This document shows, piece by piece, positions 47,368 to 58,015 of a stretch of 64,000 nt of DNA. Origin of the DNA: Actimicrobium sp. CCC2.4 (GTDB lineage Bacteria; Pseudomonadota; Gammaproteobacteria; Burkholderiales; Burkholderiaceae_D). The position numbers were made by a program, and so were the translations under genes. The notes beneath the pieces are model-generated. The model was not told the DNA's origin and made no database searches. It saw only the letters and a program-made list of their open reading frames with translations. The DNA is taken from NCBI RefSeq assembly GCF_034347385.1, contig NZ_CP133777.1, positions 992,001 to 1,056,000 on the forward strand, written 5' to 3'. Each line of letters opens with the position of its first letter. Positions within the stretch are counted from its first letter, which is position 1.

Positions 47368-48765
47368 ATGCACATCCATATTCTCGGTATCTGCGGCACC
47401 TTCATGGGTGGCCTGGCAGTGCTGGCGCGACAAGCCGGCCACCGCGTCACCGGCTGCGATGCCAACGTCTATCCGCCGATGAGCACCCAGCTGCAGGAGC
47501 AGGGCATCGAACTGATTGAAGGTTTTGATCCGGAACAGATCTCGCTGGCACCTGACCTGTTCGTCATCGGCAACGTGGTCAGTCGTGGCAACCCGCTGAT
47601 GGAAGCCATCCTCGACCGCGGCCTGCCCTACACGTCCGGTCCGCAGTGGATAGGCGAACACATTTTGAAAGACCGCTGGGTGCTGGCCGTGGCCGGCACG
47701 CACGGTAAGACCACTACCGCATCAATGCTGGCCTGGATCCTGGAAGACGCCGGCTATCAGCCGGGCTTCCTGATCGGCGGCGTGCCGCTGAACTTCGGCA
47801 TCTCGGCGCGGCTGGCCGGTGACGGTGGCGAGTCGGCGTTCTTCGTCATTGAAGCCGATGAATACGACACGGCGTTTTTCGACAAGCGCAGCAAGTTCGT
47901 TCATTACCGCGCCCGCACTGTCGTACTGAATAATCTCGAATACGACCATGCCGATATTTTTCCGGACCTGGTCGCGATTGAAACCCAGTTCCATCACCTC
48001 GTGCGCACCGTGCCGCGCATCGGCCGCTTGCTGGTGAATCAGCGCGAAGCGGCGCTGCATACGGTGATCGAACGCGGTTGCTGGAGCGAGCTCGAATGGT
48101 TCGGTGGCGCGGAGGATGCCACCGGCTGGCAGCTCGATGAACATGCCGACGGCAGCTTTACGGTTATCTTTCACGGCGCGCCGCAAGGCACCGTGCACTG
48201 GATGCTCAATGGCGAACACAACCGCATGAATGCGCTGGCGGCAATCGCTGCCGCGCGCCATGTCGGTGTGCCGATTGCGCAGGCAATTGCCTCGCTGGGC
48301 GCGTTCCAGAACGTGCGCCGGCGCATGGAATTGCGTGGCGAAGTCGATGCGATCCGGGTCTTCGATGACTTCGCCCACCATCCGACCGCGATCACGACAA
48401 CGGTGGCCGGCTTGCGCCAGGAAGTCGGTGCAGCGCGCATCCTCGCCGTGCTGGAACCGCGCTCGAACACGATGAAGCTGGGCACCATGAAAAGTGCGCT
48501 GCCGGGCAGCCTGGCCGAAGCCGATCTGGTGTTCGGCTACGGTGCCAAAGGCGACGGCAAGACCGCGCTCGGCTGGAATCTGGCCGACGCGCTCGCGCCG
48601 CTGGGACCGAAAGCGCAGGCCTTCGACGACTTGCCCGAACTGGTCGCTGCCATCGTCGCGGCGGCGCGGCCCGGCGACCAGATTCTGGTGATGAGCAATG
48701 GCGGTTTTGGTGGTGTCCACCAGAAAATCCTCGATGCGCTGGTGCTGCAACGGACGGCGCGATGA
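47368..48765 (+). CDS. mpl: UDP-MurNAc:tripeptide ligase Mpl
   Basis: A 465-residue ligase that attaches L-Ala-D-Glu-meso-DAP to UDP-N-acetylmuramate to reuse cell-wall peptide in the cytoplasm. It begins MHIHILGICGTFMGGLAVLA, has the ATP loop AGTHGKTTTASMLAWILEDA and FDDFAHHPTAI, and has the length of E. coli Mpl. It is followed by an esterase gene with an ATGA overlap. Confidence 0.94.
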   Translation: MHIHILGICGTFMGGLAVLARQAGHRVTGCDANVYPPMSTQLQEQGIELIEGFDPEQISLAPDLFVIGNVVSRGNPLMEAILDRGLPYTSGPQWIGEHILKDRWVLAVAGTHGKTTTASMLAWILEDAGYQPGFLIGGVPLNFGISARLAGDGGESAFFVIEADEYDTAFFDKRSKFVHYRARTVVLNNLEYDHADIFPDLVAIETQFHHLVRTVPRIGRLLVNQREAALHTVIERGCWSELEWFGGAEDATGWQLDEHADGSFTVIFHGAPQGTVHWMLNGEHNRMNALAAIAAARHVGVPIAQAIASLGAFQNVRRRMELRGEVDAIRVFDDFAHHPTAITTTVAGLRQEVGAARILAVLEPRSNTMKLGTMKSALPGSLAEADLVFGYGAKGDGKTALGWNLADALAPLGPKAQAFDDLPELVAAIVAAARPGDQILVMSNGGFGGVHQKILDALVLQRTAR

Positions 48766-49343
48766 TCCTGTACCTGCACGGGTTTCGCTCGTCGCCGCAC
48801 TCGTTCAAGGCGCAGGTGATGGCGCAGCGCCTGCAGGCACTTGGTCGATCCGCCGAGTTTATTTGTCCGCAATTGCCGGCCTCGCCGCGCGCGGCTATCG
48901 CACTGGCGCAGCAACTGGTGGCCGGCATCGACCCGGCCACGCTGACGGTGATCGGTTCGTCGCTCGGTGGTTTCTATGCGACCTGGCTGGCCGAACAACT
49001 CGGTTGCCGCGCGGTGCTGCTGAATCCTGCGATCACGCCCTTGCATGACTTGAAAAAATACATCGGCAGCACAACCCAGTTCCACTCCGATGAACCGTTC
49101 GACTTCAAGCCCGAATACATCGACGAGCTCGACGCCATCAGCGTCGCGCAGATCACGCAGCCAGAGCGCTACCTGTTGCTGGCCGCGACCGGCGACGAGG
49201 TGCTCGACTGGCACCAGATGGTGGCCCACTATCCGGCTGCCGTGCAGCATGTGATCGCGGGCAGCGACCATGGCATCAGCGAGTTTCCGGACTACGTCGA
49301 TGAAGTACTGACTTTTTGCGATCGCCCGCCGGAGCCGGCGTGA
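48762..49343 (+). CDS. YqiA/YcfP-like alpha/beta hydrolase
   Basis: A 193-residue esterase-like protein beginning MILYLHGFRSSPHSFK, with the nucleophile elbow IGSSLGGFYATWLA (Ser near residue 68) and a C-terminal SDHGISEF with the His. It matches the UPF0227/YqiA group of small esterases acting on acyl-CoA or short esters in the cytoplasm. Its start overlaps the mpl stop, and the next gene (ubiC) overlaps its stop. Confidence 0.85.
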   Translation: MILYLHGFRSSPHSFKAQVMAQRLQALGRSAEFICPQLPASPRAAIALAQQLVAGIDPATLTVIGSSLGGFYATWLAEQLGCRAVLLNPAITPLHDLKKYIGSTTQFHSDEPFDFKPEYIDELDAISVAQITQPERYLLLAATGDEVLDWHQMVAHYPAAVQHVIAGSDHGISEFPDYVDEVLTFCDRPPEPA

Positions 49344-49909
49344 CAGCGGTCGCGCCGGCGCAGTGGTCGACCCATGTCAACGCCTTGAACCCGTCGCCGC
49401 AGCAACGCGCGTGGCTGACCGCGTCCGGTTCGCTGACCGCGCGGCTGATCGCGCATAGCGAGCATTTCCGGGTGCGCCGGATCCGGCAGGCGAGCGGTCC
49501 GGTCGCCGCCGACGAGCAGTGCATCCTGCAATTGCCGCGCCGGGTGCTGGTGCAGCAACGCAATGTAGTGCTTGAATGTGATGGCCGGCCGGTGGTGTTT
49601 GCCCATACCAGCGTGCCGCTGACGGCGACGGCCACCGACTGGCCGCTGTTCGGCAGCCTAGGCGAACGCTCGCTCGGCAGCACGCTGTTCGGTGATCCGC
49701 TGGTGCAGCGCGGCGCGCTGGAATTTGCCCGGCTTTCGTCGCGTCATCCGCTGATGCGCCGGCTGGTGGCGACGCTGGGCGCGCAACCGGACTTGCTGGC
49801 ACGGCGCTGCCTGTACCGGCGCCGGCACGGCATCCTGCTGGTCTGCGAAATTTTCCTGCCGGCGATTATTGGGCTGGTACCGGTCTCCAATGGCACAATA
49901 ATGGTTTAG
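49340..49909 (+). CDS. ubiC: Chorismate-pyruvate lyase UbiC
   Basis: A 189-residue enzyme that splits chorismate to 4-hydroxybenzoate, the first step of ubiquinone synthesis. It has RVRRIRQ, VLQQRNVVL-like segments (VLVQQRNVVLECDGRP), LGERSLGSTLF and a RRRHGILLVCEIFLP C-terminus. The start is GTG, overlapping the esterase stop (GTGA). The ubiA partner is not in view. Confidence 0.88.
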   Translation: MTAVAPAQWSTHVNALNPSPQQRAWLTASGSLTARLIAHSEHFRVRRIRQASGPVAADEQCILQLPRRVLVQQRNVVLECDGRPVVFAHTSVPLTATATDWPLFGSLGERSLGSTLFGDPLVQRGALEFARLSSRHPLMRRLVATLGAQPDLLARRCLYRRRHGILLVCEIFLPAIIGLVPVSNGTIMV

Positions 49910-49968
49910 CCGATTTCGGCCCGCGTCCCTCGCGCAGACATTCCCCTCTTCCCACAGCAAAGCGATTA

Positions 49969-52041
49969 ATGAATTTATTTTTTGAAGAATCCGGCGATTT
50001 CAAGGCCGGCGTGATGATGTCGCAAGCCGGCGAGGCCTATCAGGTCGAGATGCAGTCCGGCAAGCGCACCAAGGTCAAGGTCCGCGACGTGCTGCTGCAG
50101 TTCGCCGCACCGGCGCCACAAGAGCTGATTGCCGCCGCCAAAAGCGTGTGTGACGAGATCGATCTTGATTTCCTGTGGGAAGTCGCCGGCGAAGAAGAAT
50201 TCGGTTTTGCCGACCTGGCCGTCGAATACTTCGGCAAGGCACCGCAACCGGAACAATCCGCCGGCCTGCTGTTCCTGTTGCACAGCTCCCCGATCTATTT
50301 CTACAAGAAGGGCAAGGGTCGCTACAAGGCCGCGCCCGAAACCGCCCTGAAAGCAGCACAGGCAGGCATCGAAAAGAAGAAGCAGCAGGCCATCGTGCAG
50401 GCGCAGTACGTCGAGCAGCTCAAGGTGCACGCACTGCCCGAATCGATGCGGCCGCTGGTGCGGCAATTGCTGTTCAAGCCCGACAAGAACAGCCTCGAAT
50501 TCAAGGCGCTCGACGCCGCCTGCAGCGAGCTGCAAACCACCGCGCCGCGCCTGATGCTGGCCTGCGGCGGGCTGGATTCGGCCAAGCAGCTGCACTTCGA
50601 GCGCTTCCTGTACGACCAGTTTCCGAAGGGGCTGGCTTTTCCGGCGTTCACGATTCCCGCCGCGCCGAAGTTGCCGGTGGCCGACGTGCAGGCGTTCTCG
50701 ATCGATGACGTCACGACCACTGAAATCGATGATGCGTTCTCGGTCACGACGCTGGCCGATGGCATGGTGCGCATCGGCATCCACATCGCTGCGCCGGCGC
50801 TCGGCATCCAGCGCGACGACGCCATCGATGCGATGGCGCGCGCGCGGATGTCGACGGTCTACATGCCCGGCGACAAGATCACGATGCTGCCGGATGACCT
50901 GGTGCAATCGTTCACGCTGGCCGAAGGCAAGACCTGCCCGGCAGTGTCGCTGTACGCGACGCTGGATCCGGCCGACTGGTCCGTCATCAAGACCGAGACC
51001 CGCGCCGAAGCGGTGCCGATTGCCGCCAACCTGCGTCACAACACGCTCGATGAATTTGTCACCGAAGAGAACCTGGCTGCCGGTACCGGCGAGTATCCGC
51101 ACAAGGTGGAGATCGCGCTGATCTGGCAATGGGCGCTGGTGCTGGAGCAGGGCCGCATGGCAAAGCGCGAGGGTTTCGGTTTGCGGCCCGAGCAGAACAA
51201 CCGGGTCGATTTCAATTTTTATGTCGATGATGATGTCGTCACGATCGCCAAGCGCAAGCGCGGCGCGCCGCTCGACAAACTGGTGGCCGAACTGATGATT
51301 TTTGCCAACAGCACCTGGGGCAAGCTGATGAACGATTGCGGTGTGCCCGGTATCTATCGCGCGCAGGGCGGCGGCAGCGGCGGCTGGGCCACCAAGATGG
51401 CGGTGCGCATGGTCACGCACGCGGCACCGCATCAGGGCCTGGGCGTTGATCAGTACGCGTGGAGCACTTCGCCGCTGCGCCGCTATACCGACCTGGTCAA
51501 TCAATGGCAAATCCTGGCCTGCGTCGAGCACGGCGTCACCGCGCCGCTGGCTGCGCCATTCAAGCCGCGCGACGCCGACCTGTTCGCGATCGTCTCGGCC
51601 TTCGATGCGACCTACAGCGCTTACAACGAATTCCAGTCGAACATGGAGCGTTACTGGTGTCTGCGCTGGCTGGGCCAGCAAGCGTCGCACCGGCTCGAGG
51701 CGGTGGTGCTGAAGGATGAAATTTTGCGCCTGGCCGATCTGCCGCTGGTCATCAAGTTGCCGGGTATGCAGGCATTGCCGCGTGGTACGCAGGTCTTGCT
51801 GGACCTGGCGCGCTGGGATGAGGTGGATCTGAGTGTCGAGGCCCGCCTGATTGAAGTGGTGCCCGCAGCGGTCGAGGAACTGGGCGAGGACGAGGAAGAA
51901 ACTCAGGAAGCCGACGCGGTGGCGGAAGTCGATGCCGATACCGAGGTCAATCACATCGTTGCTCCCGACCTGGACACGATTGTCGACGGTGCGCCACTGG
52001 CCGATGGCATCGGGCACGGTGACGGGCAGCCGATACCGTAG
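49969..52041 (+). CDS. RNB-family exoribonuclease (RNase II/R type)
   Basis: A 690-residue protein with the catalytic RNB domain in the middle and C-terminal half. The acidic active-site signature is FSIDDVTTTEIDDAFSV, and HNTLDEFVTEENL and the RYTDLVNQWQIL block follow. The N-terminal part (about 1-230) does not look like ordinary cold-shock domains, as in the RNase II-like proteins of Betaproteobacteria. It degrades RNA from the 3' end. The C-terminal tail is very acidic (about 645-690). ATG 49969 is preferred. Confidence 0.88.
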   Translation: MNLFFEESGDFKAGVMMSQAGEAYQVEMQSGKRTKVKVRDVLLQFAAPAPQELIAAAKSVCDEIDLDFLWEVAGEEEFGFADLAVEYFGKAPQPEQSAGLLFLLHSSPIYFYKKGKGRYKAAPETALKAAQAGIEKKKQQAIVQAQYVEQLKVHALPESMRPLVRQLLFKPDKNSLEFKALDAACSELQTTAPRLMLACGGLDSAKQLHFERFLYDQFPKGLAFPAFTIPAAPKLPVADVQAFSIDDVTTTEIDDAFSVTTLADGMVRIGIHIAAPALGIQRDDAIDAMARARMSTVYMPGDKITMLPDDLVQSFTLAEGKTCPAVSLYATLDPADWSVIKTETRAEAVPIAANLRHNTLDEFVTEENLAAGTGEYPHKVEIALIWQWALVLEQGRMAKREGFGLRPEQNNRVDFNFYVDDDVVTIAKRKRGAPLDKLVAELMIFANSTWGKLMNDCGVPGIYRAQGGGSGGWATKMAVRMVTHAAPHQGLGVDQYAWSTSPLRRYTDLVNQWQILACVEHGVTAPLAAPFKPRDADLFAIVSAFDATYSAYNEFQSNMERYWCLRWLGQQASHRLEAVVLKDEILRLADLPLVIKLPGMQALPRGTQVLLDLARWDEVDLSVEARLIEVVPAAVEELGEDEEETQEADAVAEVDADTEVNHIVAPDLDTIVDGAPLADGIGHGDGQPIP

Positions 52042-52076
52042 AATCATTGCTCCCTGATATCACTGACTGACCGCCC

Positions 52077-52970
52077 GTGAAGCTCATCCTGCGCAATCCG
52101 ACCCTGACCATCGCCATCGCCGTTTCGGTGCTGGTGCATGGCGCGTTGCTGGCGGTGCGCTTCACGTCGCCGGAACTGTTCCGGCAAAAGCCGGACGATC
52201 CCGGTCTGGAAGTGATCCTGGTCAATGCCAAGCACAAGGCACCGCCACTGAAAGCCGAGGTGCTGGCGCAGGCCAATCTCGATGGCGGTGGCAATGCCGA
52301 AGCGGGCCGTACCAAGTCGCCGTTACCGGACCTGCGCCGCACGCAGGATGGCGACAGCGTGCAGGCTACCCGGCGGCGTGTCAGTGATCTCGAACAGGCA
52401 CAAAAGAAGCTGCTATCGCAGATTAACAAGCCGACGCCGCTGGTCATCCCGTCCTTCTCCGACCTCGACCGGCTCAAGCAGCCGCTGCAGCCGGATGGCA
52501 ATGACGCGCAGGACAGTACCAAGTCGATTGCCCGCCGCGAAGCCGAAATCGCCCGCAACATCGAGGAATACAACAAGCGTCCGAAAAAAACCCAGATCAC
52601 GCCGAACACCCGCGAGGTCGGCTATGCGATGTATTACAAGTCGCTGCAGGACCGCATTGAAAAACGCGGCACGGTCAATTTTCCGCAGCAGGATGGCAAG
52701 AAGCTGTACGGCGAACTGGTGCTGTACATCCCCGTTTATCAGGACGGCACGATCTACGAGCGTGACGGCGGCCCGCGCGTCGAGCGCAGTTCCGGCAATC
52801 CGGCGCTCGACAATGCGGCGCTGCGCATCGTCCGGCGCGCCGCGCCGTTCGGTAAATTTCCGCCCAACATGCGTTCTTCCGACAAGGACGATGTATGGGA
52901 AATCATCACCCGTTTCAAGTTCACCCGGGAAGACGCGCTTGAGGCGGAACTTCGCGGTGGCAATAATTAA
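52077..52970 (+). CDS. TonB C-terminal domain protein (energy transducer)
   Basis: A 297-residue protein with one N-terminal helix ([20 protein letters not shown]), a charged spacer with a coiled stretch ([18 protein letters not shown]) and a C-terminal TonB-like domain (about 205-297), with [19 protein letters not shown] and the [20 protein letters not shown] motif. The start is GTG; there is no long Pro-rich region. It could energise TonB receptors, such as the one at 28114, or serve as a TolA-like link; exbB/exbD are not seen. It overlaps little with the genes next to it. Confidence 0.87.
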   Translation: MKLILRNPTLTIAIAVSVLVHGALLAVRFTSPELFRQKPDDPGLEVILVNAKHKAPPLKAEVLAQANLDGGGNAEAGRTKSPLPDLRRTQDGDSVQATRRRVSDLEQAQKKLLSQINKPTPLVIPSFSDLDRLKQPLQPDGNDAQDSTKSIARREAEIARNIEEYNKRPKKTQITPNTREVGYAMYYKSLQDRIEKRGTVNFPQQDGKKLYGELVLYIPVYQDGTIYERDGGPRVERSSGNPALDNAALRIVRRAAPFGKFPPNMRSSDKDDVWEIITRFKFTREDALEAELRGGNN

Positions 52971-52981
52971 GGCGCTTTCCG

Positions 52982-53821
52982 TTGAATCCTTCCTCATTCC
53001 CTGCCGCTGACCGCTATGCCGTCATCGGCCATCCGGTTGCGCACAGCAAATCGCCTGACATCCATGCGGCCTTCGCCCGCCAGACCGGCCAGATCCTGAC
53101 GTACGAGAAACTGCTGGCGCCGCTCGACGACTTTGCCGGTAGCGTGCGCGCACTGATTGCCGCAGGGGGCCGTGGTGCCAATGTGACGGTGCCATTCAAG
53201 CTCGATGCCTTTGCGCTGGCGACGACGCTGAGCGACAGGGCGCGGGCCGCCGGCGCCGTCAACACCTTGCGCTTCGACGCTGCCGGCGTGTTTGGCGACA
53301 ACACCGATGGTGCCGGACTGGTTACCGATATCGTCGTCAATGCCGGTGTCGCGCTGCGCGGTAGCCGGATCCTGCTGCTCGGTGCCGGCGGCGCGGCGCG
53401 CGGTGTCATCCTGCCGTTGCTTTCGGGCCAACCGGCGCAACTGGTGATCGCCAACCGCAGCAGCGACAAAGCCATCGCGCTGGCGGCGCAATTTGCCCCG
53501 CATGGGGCTATCGTGGCGCAGGATTTCGCTGCGCTGGACGGGCAGTTCGATATCGTCATCAATGCGACTGCCGCGAGCCTGGCCGATGCCTTGCCACCGA
53601 TCGCGGGCAGTTTGTTCGGCGCGCACACACTGGCTTACGACATGATGTATGGCGCACAACCGACGATCTTTTTGCGCTTTGCCGTGCAGCATGGCGCGCG
53701 GGTGCGCGATGGTCTTGGCATGCTGGTCGAGCAAGCCGCCGAATCGTTCCTACTGTGGCGCGGCGTGCGTCCGGAGACGGCGGCCGTGCTGGCCGGCCTG
53801 CGTGCGGCGCTGGCATCATGA
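52982..53821 (+). CDS. aroE: Shikimate dehydrogenase AroE
   Basis: A 279-residue NADP-dependent enzyme of the shikimate pathway. It begins [15 protein letters not shown], has NVTVPFK with the catalytic Lys, the Asp in GDNTDGAGL and the nucleotide loop [11 protein letters not shown]. The start is TTG at 52982, close behind the preceding stop. The stop overlaps mtgA (ATGA). Confidence 0.93.
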   Translation: MNPSSFPAADRYAVIGHPVAHSKSPDIHAAFARQTGQILTYEKLLAPLDDFAGSVRALIAAGGRGANVTVPFKLDAFALATTLSDRARAAGAVNTLRFDAAGVFGDNTDGAGLVTDIVVNAGVALRGSRILLLGAGGAARGVILPLLSGQPAQLVIANRSSDKAIALAAQFAPHGAIVAQDFAALDGQFDIVINATAASLADALPPIAGSLFGAHTLAYDMMYGAQPTIFLRFAVQHGARVRDGLGMLVEQAAESFLLWRGVRPETAAVLAGLRAALAS

Positions 53822-54513
53822 AATCCCTGCGCAAGTTTCTGCTGTTGCTGGTGGTCGTGCCGCTGGTCATCGTGCTGGCGGTCCAGGCCTATTTTTTCCT
53901 GCAGATCTGGTGGTGGGTCGACCACAATCCGGGCTCGACGAGCTTCATGCGCGAGCAGGAATCGGTGCTGCGTGACAAAAATCCCGACTTCCGGATCCAG
54001 TACACCTGGGTGCCGTACAACCGCATCTCGAACAACCTCAAGCGCGCCATCATCGCTTCGGAAGATGCGCATTTTTCCGAGCATGAGGGAGTCGATTGGG
54101 ACGCTTTGCAAAAGGCCTACGAAAAGAATAACCGCCGCGGCAAGGTCGTCTCCGGTGGCTCGACCATCACCCAGCAGCTGGCCAAGAATTTGTTCCTGTC
54201 GGGCGAGCGCAGCTACGTGCGCAAGGGCCAGGAGCTGGTGATTACCTACATGCTCGAATTCCTGATGGACAAGGAACGCATCTTTGAAATTTATCTGAAC
54301 GTGGTCGAGCTGGGCGTCGGCGTGTTCGGTGCCGAAGCGGCGTCGCAGCATTATTTCCGGGTGTCGGCCGCCGGTCTCGGTGCCAGCCAGGCCGCACGGC
54401 TGGCCGGCATGTTGCCGCGACCACGGTTCTACGACAAGAACCGCGGCTCGGGTTATCTGGCCGGGCGCACCGGGTTGATCTTGCGACGGATGGGGTCGGC
54501 GGAATTGCCTTGA
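53818..54513 (+). CDS. mtgA: Monofunctional peptidoglycan glycosyltransferase MtgA
   Basis: A 231-residue enzyme with an N-terminal membrane anchor (about 7-28) and a GT51 domain. The catalytic Glu is in [18 protein letters not shown], then [20 protein letters not shown] and [20 protein letters not shown] with [17 protein letters not shown]. It extends glycan strands from lipid II. The start at 53818 begins the anchor and overlaps aroE. Confidence 0.94.
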   Translation: MKSLRKFLLLLVVVPLVIVLAVQAYFFLQIWWWVDHNPGSTSFMREQESVLRDKNPDFRIQYTWVPYNRISNNLKRAIIASEDAHFSEHEGVDWDALQKAYEKNNRRGKVVSGGSTITQQLAKNLFLSGERSYVRKGQELVITYMLEFLMDKERIFEIYLNVVELGVGVFGAEAASQHYFRVSAAGLGASQAARLAGMLPRPRFYDKNRGSGYLAGRTGLILRRMGSAELP

Positions 54514-54553
54514 GGTGACGTGTTCGTGCGCGCGCTTGCGCCACAAACGCCGC

Positions 54554-56101
54554 TCAATCCGGGTCCTGCGTTCGGCTGATCAGCACCGTCGCAATCCGGC
54601 GGTCCTGCATGGCTGCAATTTCAAAGCGCAGACCATCGAGCTCGATGGCGTCGCCGACGGCCGGCAAGGTCGCAAAGCGCGCCAGCAGGAACCCGGCGAT
54701 CGACGTGTAATCGTCCTCGTCGGTGACCAGCGCGCCGGTTTCCAGCACTTGTTCGAGGTAGCGTAAATCAGCGCTGCCGGCGACCTGCCAGTTATTTTCG
54801 GCCAGCAATTGCACGGTCGGTTGCTCGTCTTCGTCCGGAAATTCACCGGCGATGGCTTCGAGAATATCGAGCGGCGTGACCAGGCCCTGCAGCGTGCCGT
54901 ACTCGTCGGTGATCAGGATCAACTGGCCGGACGAGCGCTTGAGCGCTTCCATGACTTTCATCACGCCGACGGTCTCCGGCAGGATGATAGGCGGGTGCAC
55001 GCTGGCGTGCTCGTCGATCCGGCCATGGAGGTCGATGTCGGCGATCAGGTCCTTGGCGCGTGCCACGCCGATGATGTTATCCATCTGTCCGCGCGATACC
55101 GGGAAGGTGCTGTGCGGGATGGCGAGGATCTGGCGACGGATCGCCGCCGCGTCTTCGTCGAGGTTGATCCACGATATCTCCGAGCGCGGCGTCATGATCG
55201 AGCGGATCGACCGTTCGGCCAGGCTCAGCACGCCGCTGACCATGTTGCGTTCTTCGGCACCGAAGGTCGCCAGTTCGGCCTCCGGTTCGGTACTGGCAGC
55301 CAGTTCGCTTTGTTCGGCACGGGTACGACTGCCCAGCAGGCGCAGGATGGCTTCTGCAGTGCGGTCACGCAAGGTCAGGTGTGCAGCCTTGCGCATGAAA
55401 TTGCGCTGCATCAGCTGATTGAAAAATTCGATCAGGATCGAGAAGCCGATTGCCGCATACAGATAGCCTTTCGGAATCTTGAAGCCGAGACCTTCGGCGA
55501 CCAGGCTCAGGCCGATCATCAGCAGGAAGCTCAGGCACAGCACCACCACGGTCGGATGTGCATTGACGAACCGCGTCAGCGGCTTCGACGCCAGGATCAT
55601 GATGGCCATCGAAATGATCACCGCCGCCATCATCACGCCGAGTTCGTCGACCATGCCGACGGCTGTGATGACGGCGTCCAGCGAGAACACCGCATCAAGC
55701 ACGACGATTTGCGCAATCACCACGCCGAGACTGACGTAGACGCGCGGGCCGCTTTGCACATGGGTGATGCCTTCGAGCCGTTCATGCAATTCCATCGTCG
55801 CCTTGAACAGCAGGAACAGGCCACCCAGCAGCAGGATCAGGTCGCGTCCCGAGAAAGCCAGCGGGCCGAGCGAGAACAGCGGCGTCGTCAGCGTGACCAG
55901 CCACGAGATCATCGTCAGCAGGCCCAGTCGCATGATCATCGCCAGCGACAGACCGATCAGACGTGCTTTGTCACGCTGATGCGGTGGCACCTTGTCGGCC
56001 AGGATCGCGATAAAAATCAGGTTGTCGATGCCCAGTACGATTTCGAGGACGACAAGTGTCAGTAAGCCTACCCAGATAGTCGGGTCGAAGAGCCATTCCA
56101 T
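54554..56101 (-). CDS. TerC-like/CBS/CorC membrane protein (YoaE-type)
   Basis: A 515-residue protein with a TerC-type membrane part (about 1-220; helices with [20 protein letters not shown] and [19 protein letters not shown]), then a CBS pair (about 290-410) and a C-terminal CorC_HlyC domain (about 425-515). The family (YegH/YoaE) is linked to metal ion handling, with no fixed substrate. The start at 56101 begins the first helix; a start six codons upstream is less likely. Confidence 0.87.
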   Translation of the reverse strand: MEWLFDPTIWVGLLTLVVLEIVLGIDNLIFIAILADKVPPHQRDKARLIGLSLAMIMRLGLLTMISWLVTLTTPLFSLGPLAFSGRDLILLLGGLFLLFKATMELHERLEGITHVQSGPRVYVSLGVVIAQIVVLDAVFSLDAVITAVGMVDELGVMMAAVIISMAIMILASKPLTRFVNAHPTVVVLCLSFLLMIGLSLVAEGLGFKIPKGYLYAAIGFSILIEFFNQLMQRNFMRKAAHLTLRDRTAEAILRLLGSRTRAEQSELAASTEPEAELATFGAEERNMVSGVLSLAERSIRSIMTPRSEISWINLDEDAAAIRRQILAIPHSTFPVSRGQMDNIIGVARAKDLIADIDLHGRIDEHASVHPPIILPETVGVMKVMEALKRSSGQLILITDEYGTLQGLVTPLDILEAIAGEFPDEDEQPTVQLLAENNWQVAGSADLRYLEQVLETGALVTDEDDYTSIAGFLLARFATLPAVGDAIELDGLRFEIAAMQDRRIATVLISRTQDPD

Positions 56102-56167
56102 GTGTAATGCCTTGTGCAATAAGAGGATAAAAAGCGCGCGCTGGCGCAGACCGAAGCGGTCCGGAAA

Positions 56168-56494
56168 TCAAAGAAGGTGGCGGGGGCGGTCTTGTCGTGG
56201 CGGGGGCGTCGGTACCGGGAAAAACAGTATGCGCGGTACGACCGGCACGTAACCCGGCAACGATGTCGTGGCAGCGATGCTGCGCAGGCAGAAAAAGGTC
56301 GGGCTGGTCAGTGCGCTCAGGTCAGTGCTGGCCATCGGCAGGTCGGCCTCATCAGTGACAACCGATTGCGGGCACGACGAGGTGGTGTCGACAGCCGCAG
56401 CCGAAGCATGGCCATGAGCAGGAAAATTGAAGCCATCGGCAAGCAGTTGCAACGGAAGCAAACACATCAGGCACAGGACGAGGACTCGTCGCAT
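56168..56494 (-). CDS. Small exported protein, CzcI-like, upstream of the TerC/CBS gene
   Basis: A 108-residue frame with a signal peptide (RRVLVLCLMCLLPLQLLA), then a short ADGFNFPAHGHAS stretch and a Pro/Arg-rich end (FFPVPTPPPRQDRPRHLL). The layout recalls CzcI/NccX-type small proteins at heavy-metal loci, but it has few His residues. It ends about 66 bases before the TerC-like gene on the same strand. Family membership is a guess. Confidence 0.5.
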   Translation of the reverse strand: MRRVLVLCLMCLLPLQLLADGFNFPAHGHASAAAVDTTSSCPQSVVTDEADLPMASTDLSALTSPTFFCLRSIAATTSLPGYVPVVPRILFFPVPTPPPRQDRPRHLL

Positions 56495-56702
56495 AGATTC
56501 CGGCAGGGTTTCGAAGCGACCGAGTATAACCACAATTGCAGCTCGGCCTTTAATGGTGACTTGCGGTTGCCATGCGCCCGCGATTTTTTCGTCGCCGCCA
56601 GGAAGCTGTTTGAAATAGATTGCTGATCTTCCATCCAGGCACGCGCAACATTGCCGGCCTGCTGACCTGCCGATTGGTTGGTGGACCAGAACAGATGGGC
56701 AA

Positions 56703-57992
56703 TCAGCTCAGGGCGAGGTCCTCAAAGACGATCCGGGCTGCTGCGATAGTCGCATCGATGACCGCGTCGTCATGCTGTGCCGACACAAAGCCGGCCTCAA
56801 AGGCTGCCGGGGCGAAATACACACCATGGTCCAGCATGCGATGGAAGAAGTCATTGAAACGGGTCTTGTCGCTGGCCATCATCTCGGCAAAATTAGCCGG
56901 CACCTGCGCCGAAAAATACATCCCGAACATGCCTCCGATGGCATCGGCGCAAAACGCGATGTCGTGTTCTGCAGCGGCGGCCGTCAGGCCCTGCACCAGG
57001 CGCAGGGTTTGTGCGGACAGCCCATCGTAAAAACCGGGTACCTGGATTAGCTTGAGGGTGGCCATGCCGGCCGCCACGGCCACCGGATTACCCGACAAGG
57101 TGCCGGCCTGATAGACCGCACCGACCGGCGACATCTGCTGCATCAGGTCGGCCCTTCCGCCGAAGGCCGCCACCGGCAAGCCCCCGCCGATGACCTTGCC
57201 CAGCGCCGTCAGGTCCGGCACGATGCCGTAGATCGATTGCGCGCCACCGAGCGCCACCCGGAAACCCGACATTACTTCATCGAAAATCAGCACGGTGCCG
57301 TACTCGGTACACAGCCGGCGCATCGTTGACAGGAATTCCGGTGTCGCCTTGATCAGGTTCATGTTGCCGGCGACCGGCTCGACGATCACACAGGCGATCT
57401 CGTTGCCCACGTCGCGGAAAGCCCGCTCCAGTTGTTCCGGGTCGTTGTAGTCGAGGACCAGCGTGTGCTTGACGAAATCCTGCGGTACGCCGGCCGAGGT
57501 TGGATTGCCGAAGGTCAGCAAACCGCTGCCCGCTTTGACCAGCAACGAATCGGCGTGGCCGTGGTAGCAACCTTCGAATTTGATGATTTTGTCGCGTCCG
57601 GTGGCACCGCGCGCCAGGCGCAGCGCGCTCATCGTCGCTTCGGTGCCGCTGGAGACCAGCCGGACCTGCTCGATCGACGGCACCAGCCGGCAGATTTCTT
57701 CGGCCATCAGCACTTCGCCTTCGGTGGGCGCGCCGAAGCTCAGGCCCAGTACGGCCGCATCCTGCACCGCCTTGACGACGACCGGGTGGGCGTGGCCGAC
57801 GATGGCCGGCCCCCACGAGCCGATGTAGTCGGTATAGCGCTTGTCATCGGCGTCCCAGAAATACGGGCCGTTGGCGCGAGTCACAAAACGTGGCGTGCCG
57901 CCGACCGAACGGAAAGCGCGTACCGGCGAATTGACGCCGCCGGGCGTGGTCAGTTGCGCACGGGCGAACAGGGTGTCGTTATTGGAAGTCAT
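56703..57992 (-). CDS. hemL: Glutamate-1-semialdehyde 2,1-aminomutase HemL
   Basis: A 429-residue PLP enzyme forming 5-aminolevulinate from glutamate 1-semialdehyde, the second step of the C5 haem route. The PLP Lys is Lys266 in [31 protein letters not shown]-type sequence ([20 protein letters not shown]) and [11 protein letters not shown] are diagnostic. It lies about 20 bases after the thiD-like gene on the same strand. Confidence 0.95.
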   Translation of the reverse strand: MTSNNDTLFARAQLTTPGGVNSPVRAFRSVGGTPRFVTRANGPYFWDADDKRYTDYIGSWGPAIVGHAHPVVVKAVQDAAVLGLSFGAPTEGEVLMAEEICRLVPSIEQVRLVSSGTEATMSALRLARGATGRDKIIKFEGCYHGHADSLLVKAGSGLLTFGNPTSAGVPQDFVKHTLVLDYNDPEQLERAFRDVGNEIACVIVEPVAGNMNLIKATPEFLSTMRRLCTEYGTVLIFDEVMSGFRVALGGAQSIYGIVPDLTALGKVIGGGLPVAAFGGRADLMQQMSPVGAVYQAGTLSGNPVAVAAGMATLKLIQVPGFYDGLSAQTLRLVQGLTAAAAEHDIAFCADAIGGMFGMYFSAQVPANFAEMMASDKTRFNDFFHRMLDHGVYFAPAAFEAGFVSAQHDDAVIDATIAAARIVFEDLALS

Positions 57993-58015
57993 GAGGGCTA
58001 CGCATTCAGTAAAAA

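Noticed and set aside
49975-52047. A 690-codon open frame antisense to the RNB ribonuclease gene
   Set aside because: It mirrors the real gene and its product is low in complexity and Arg/His/Gln-rich, as expected from antisense reading of GC-rich codons. There is no family resemblance.
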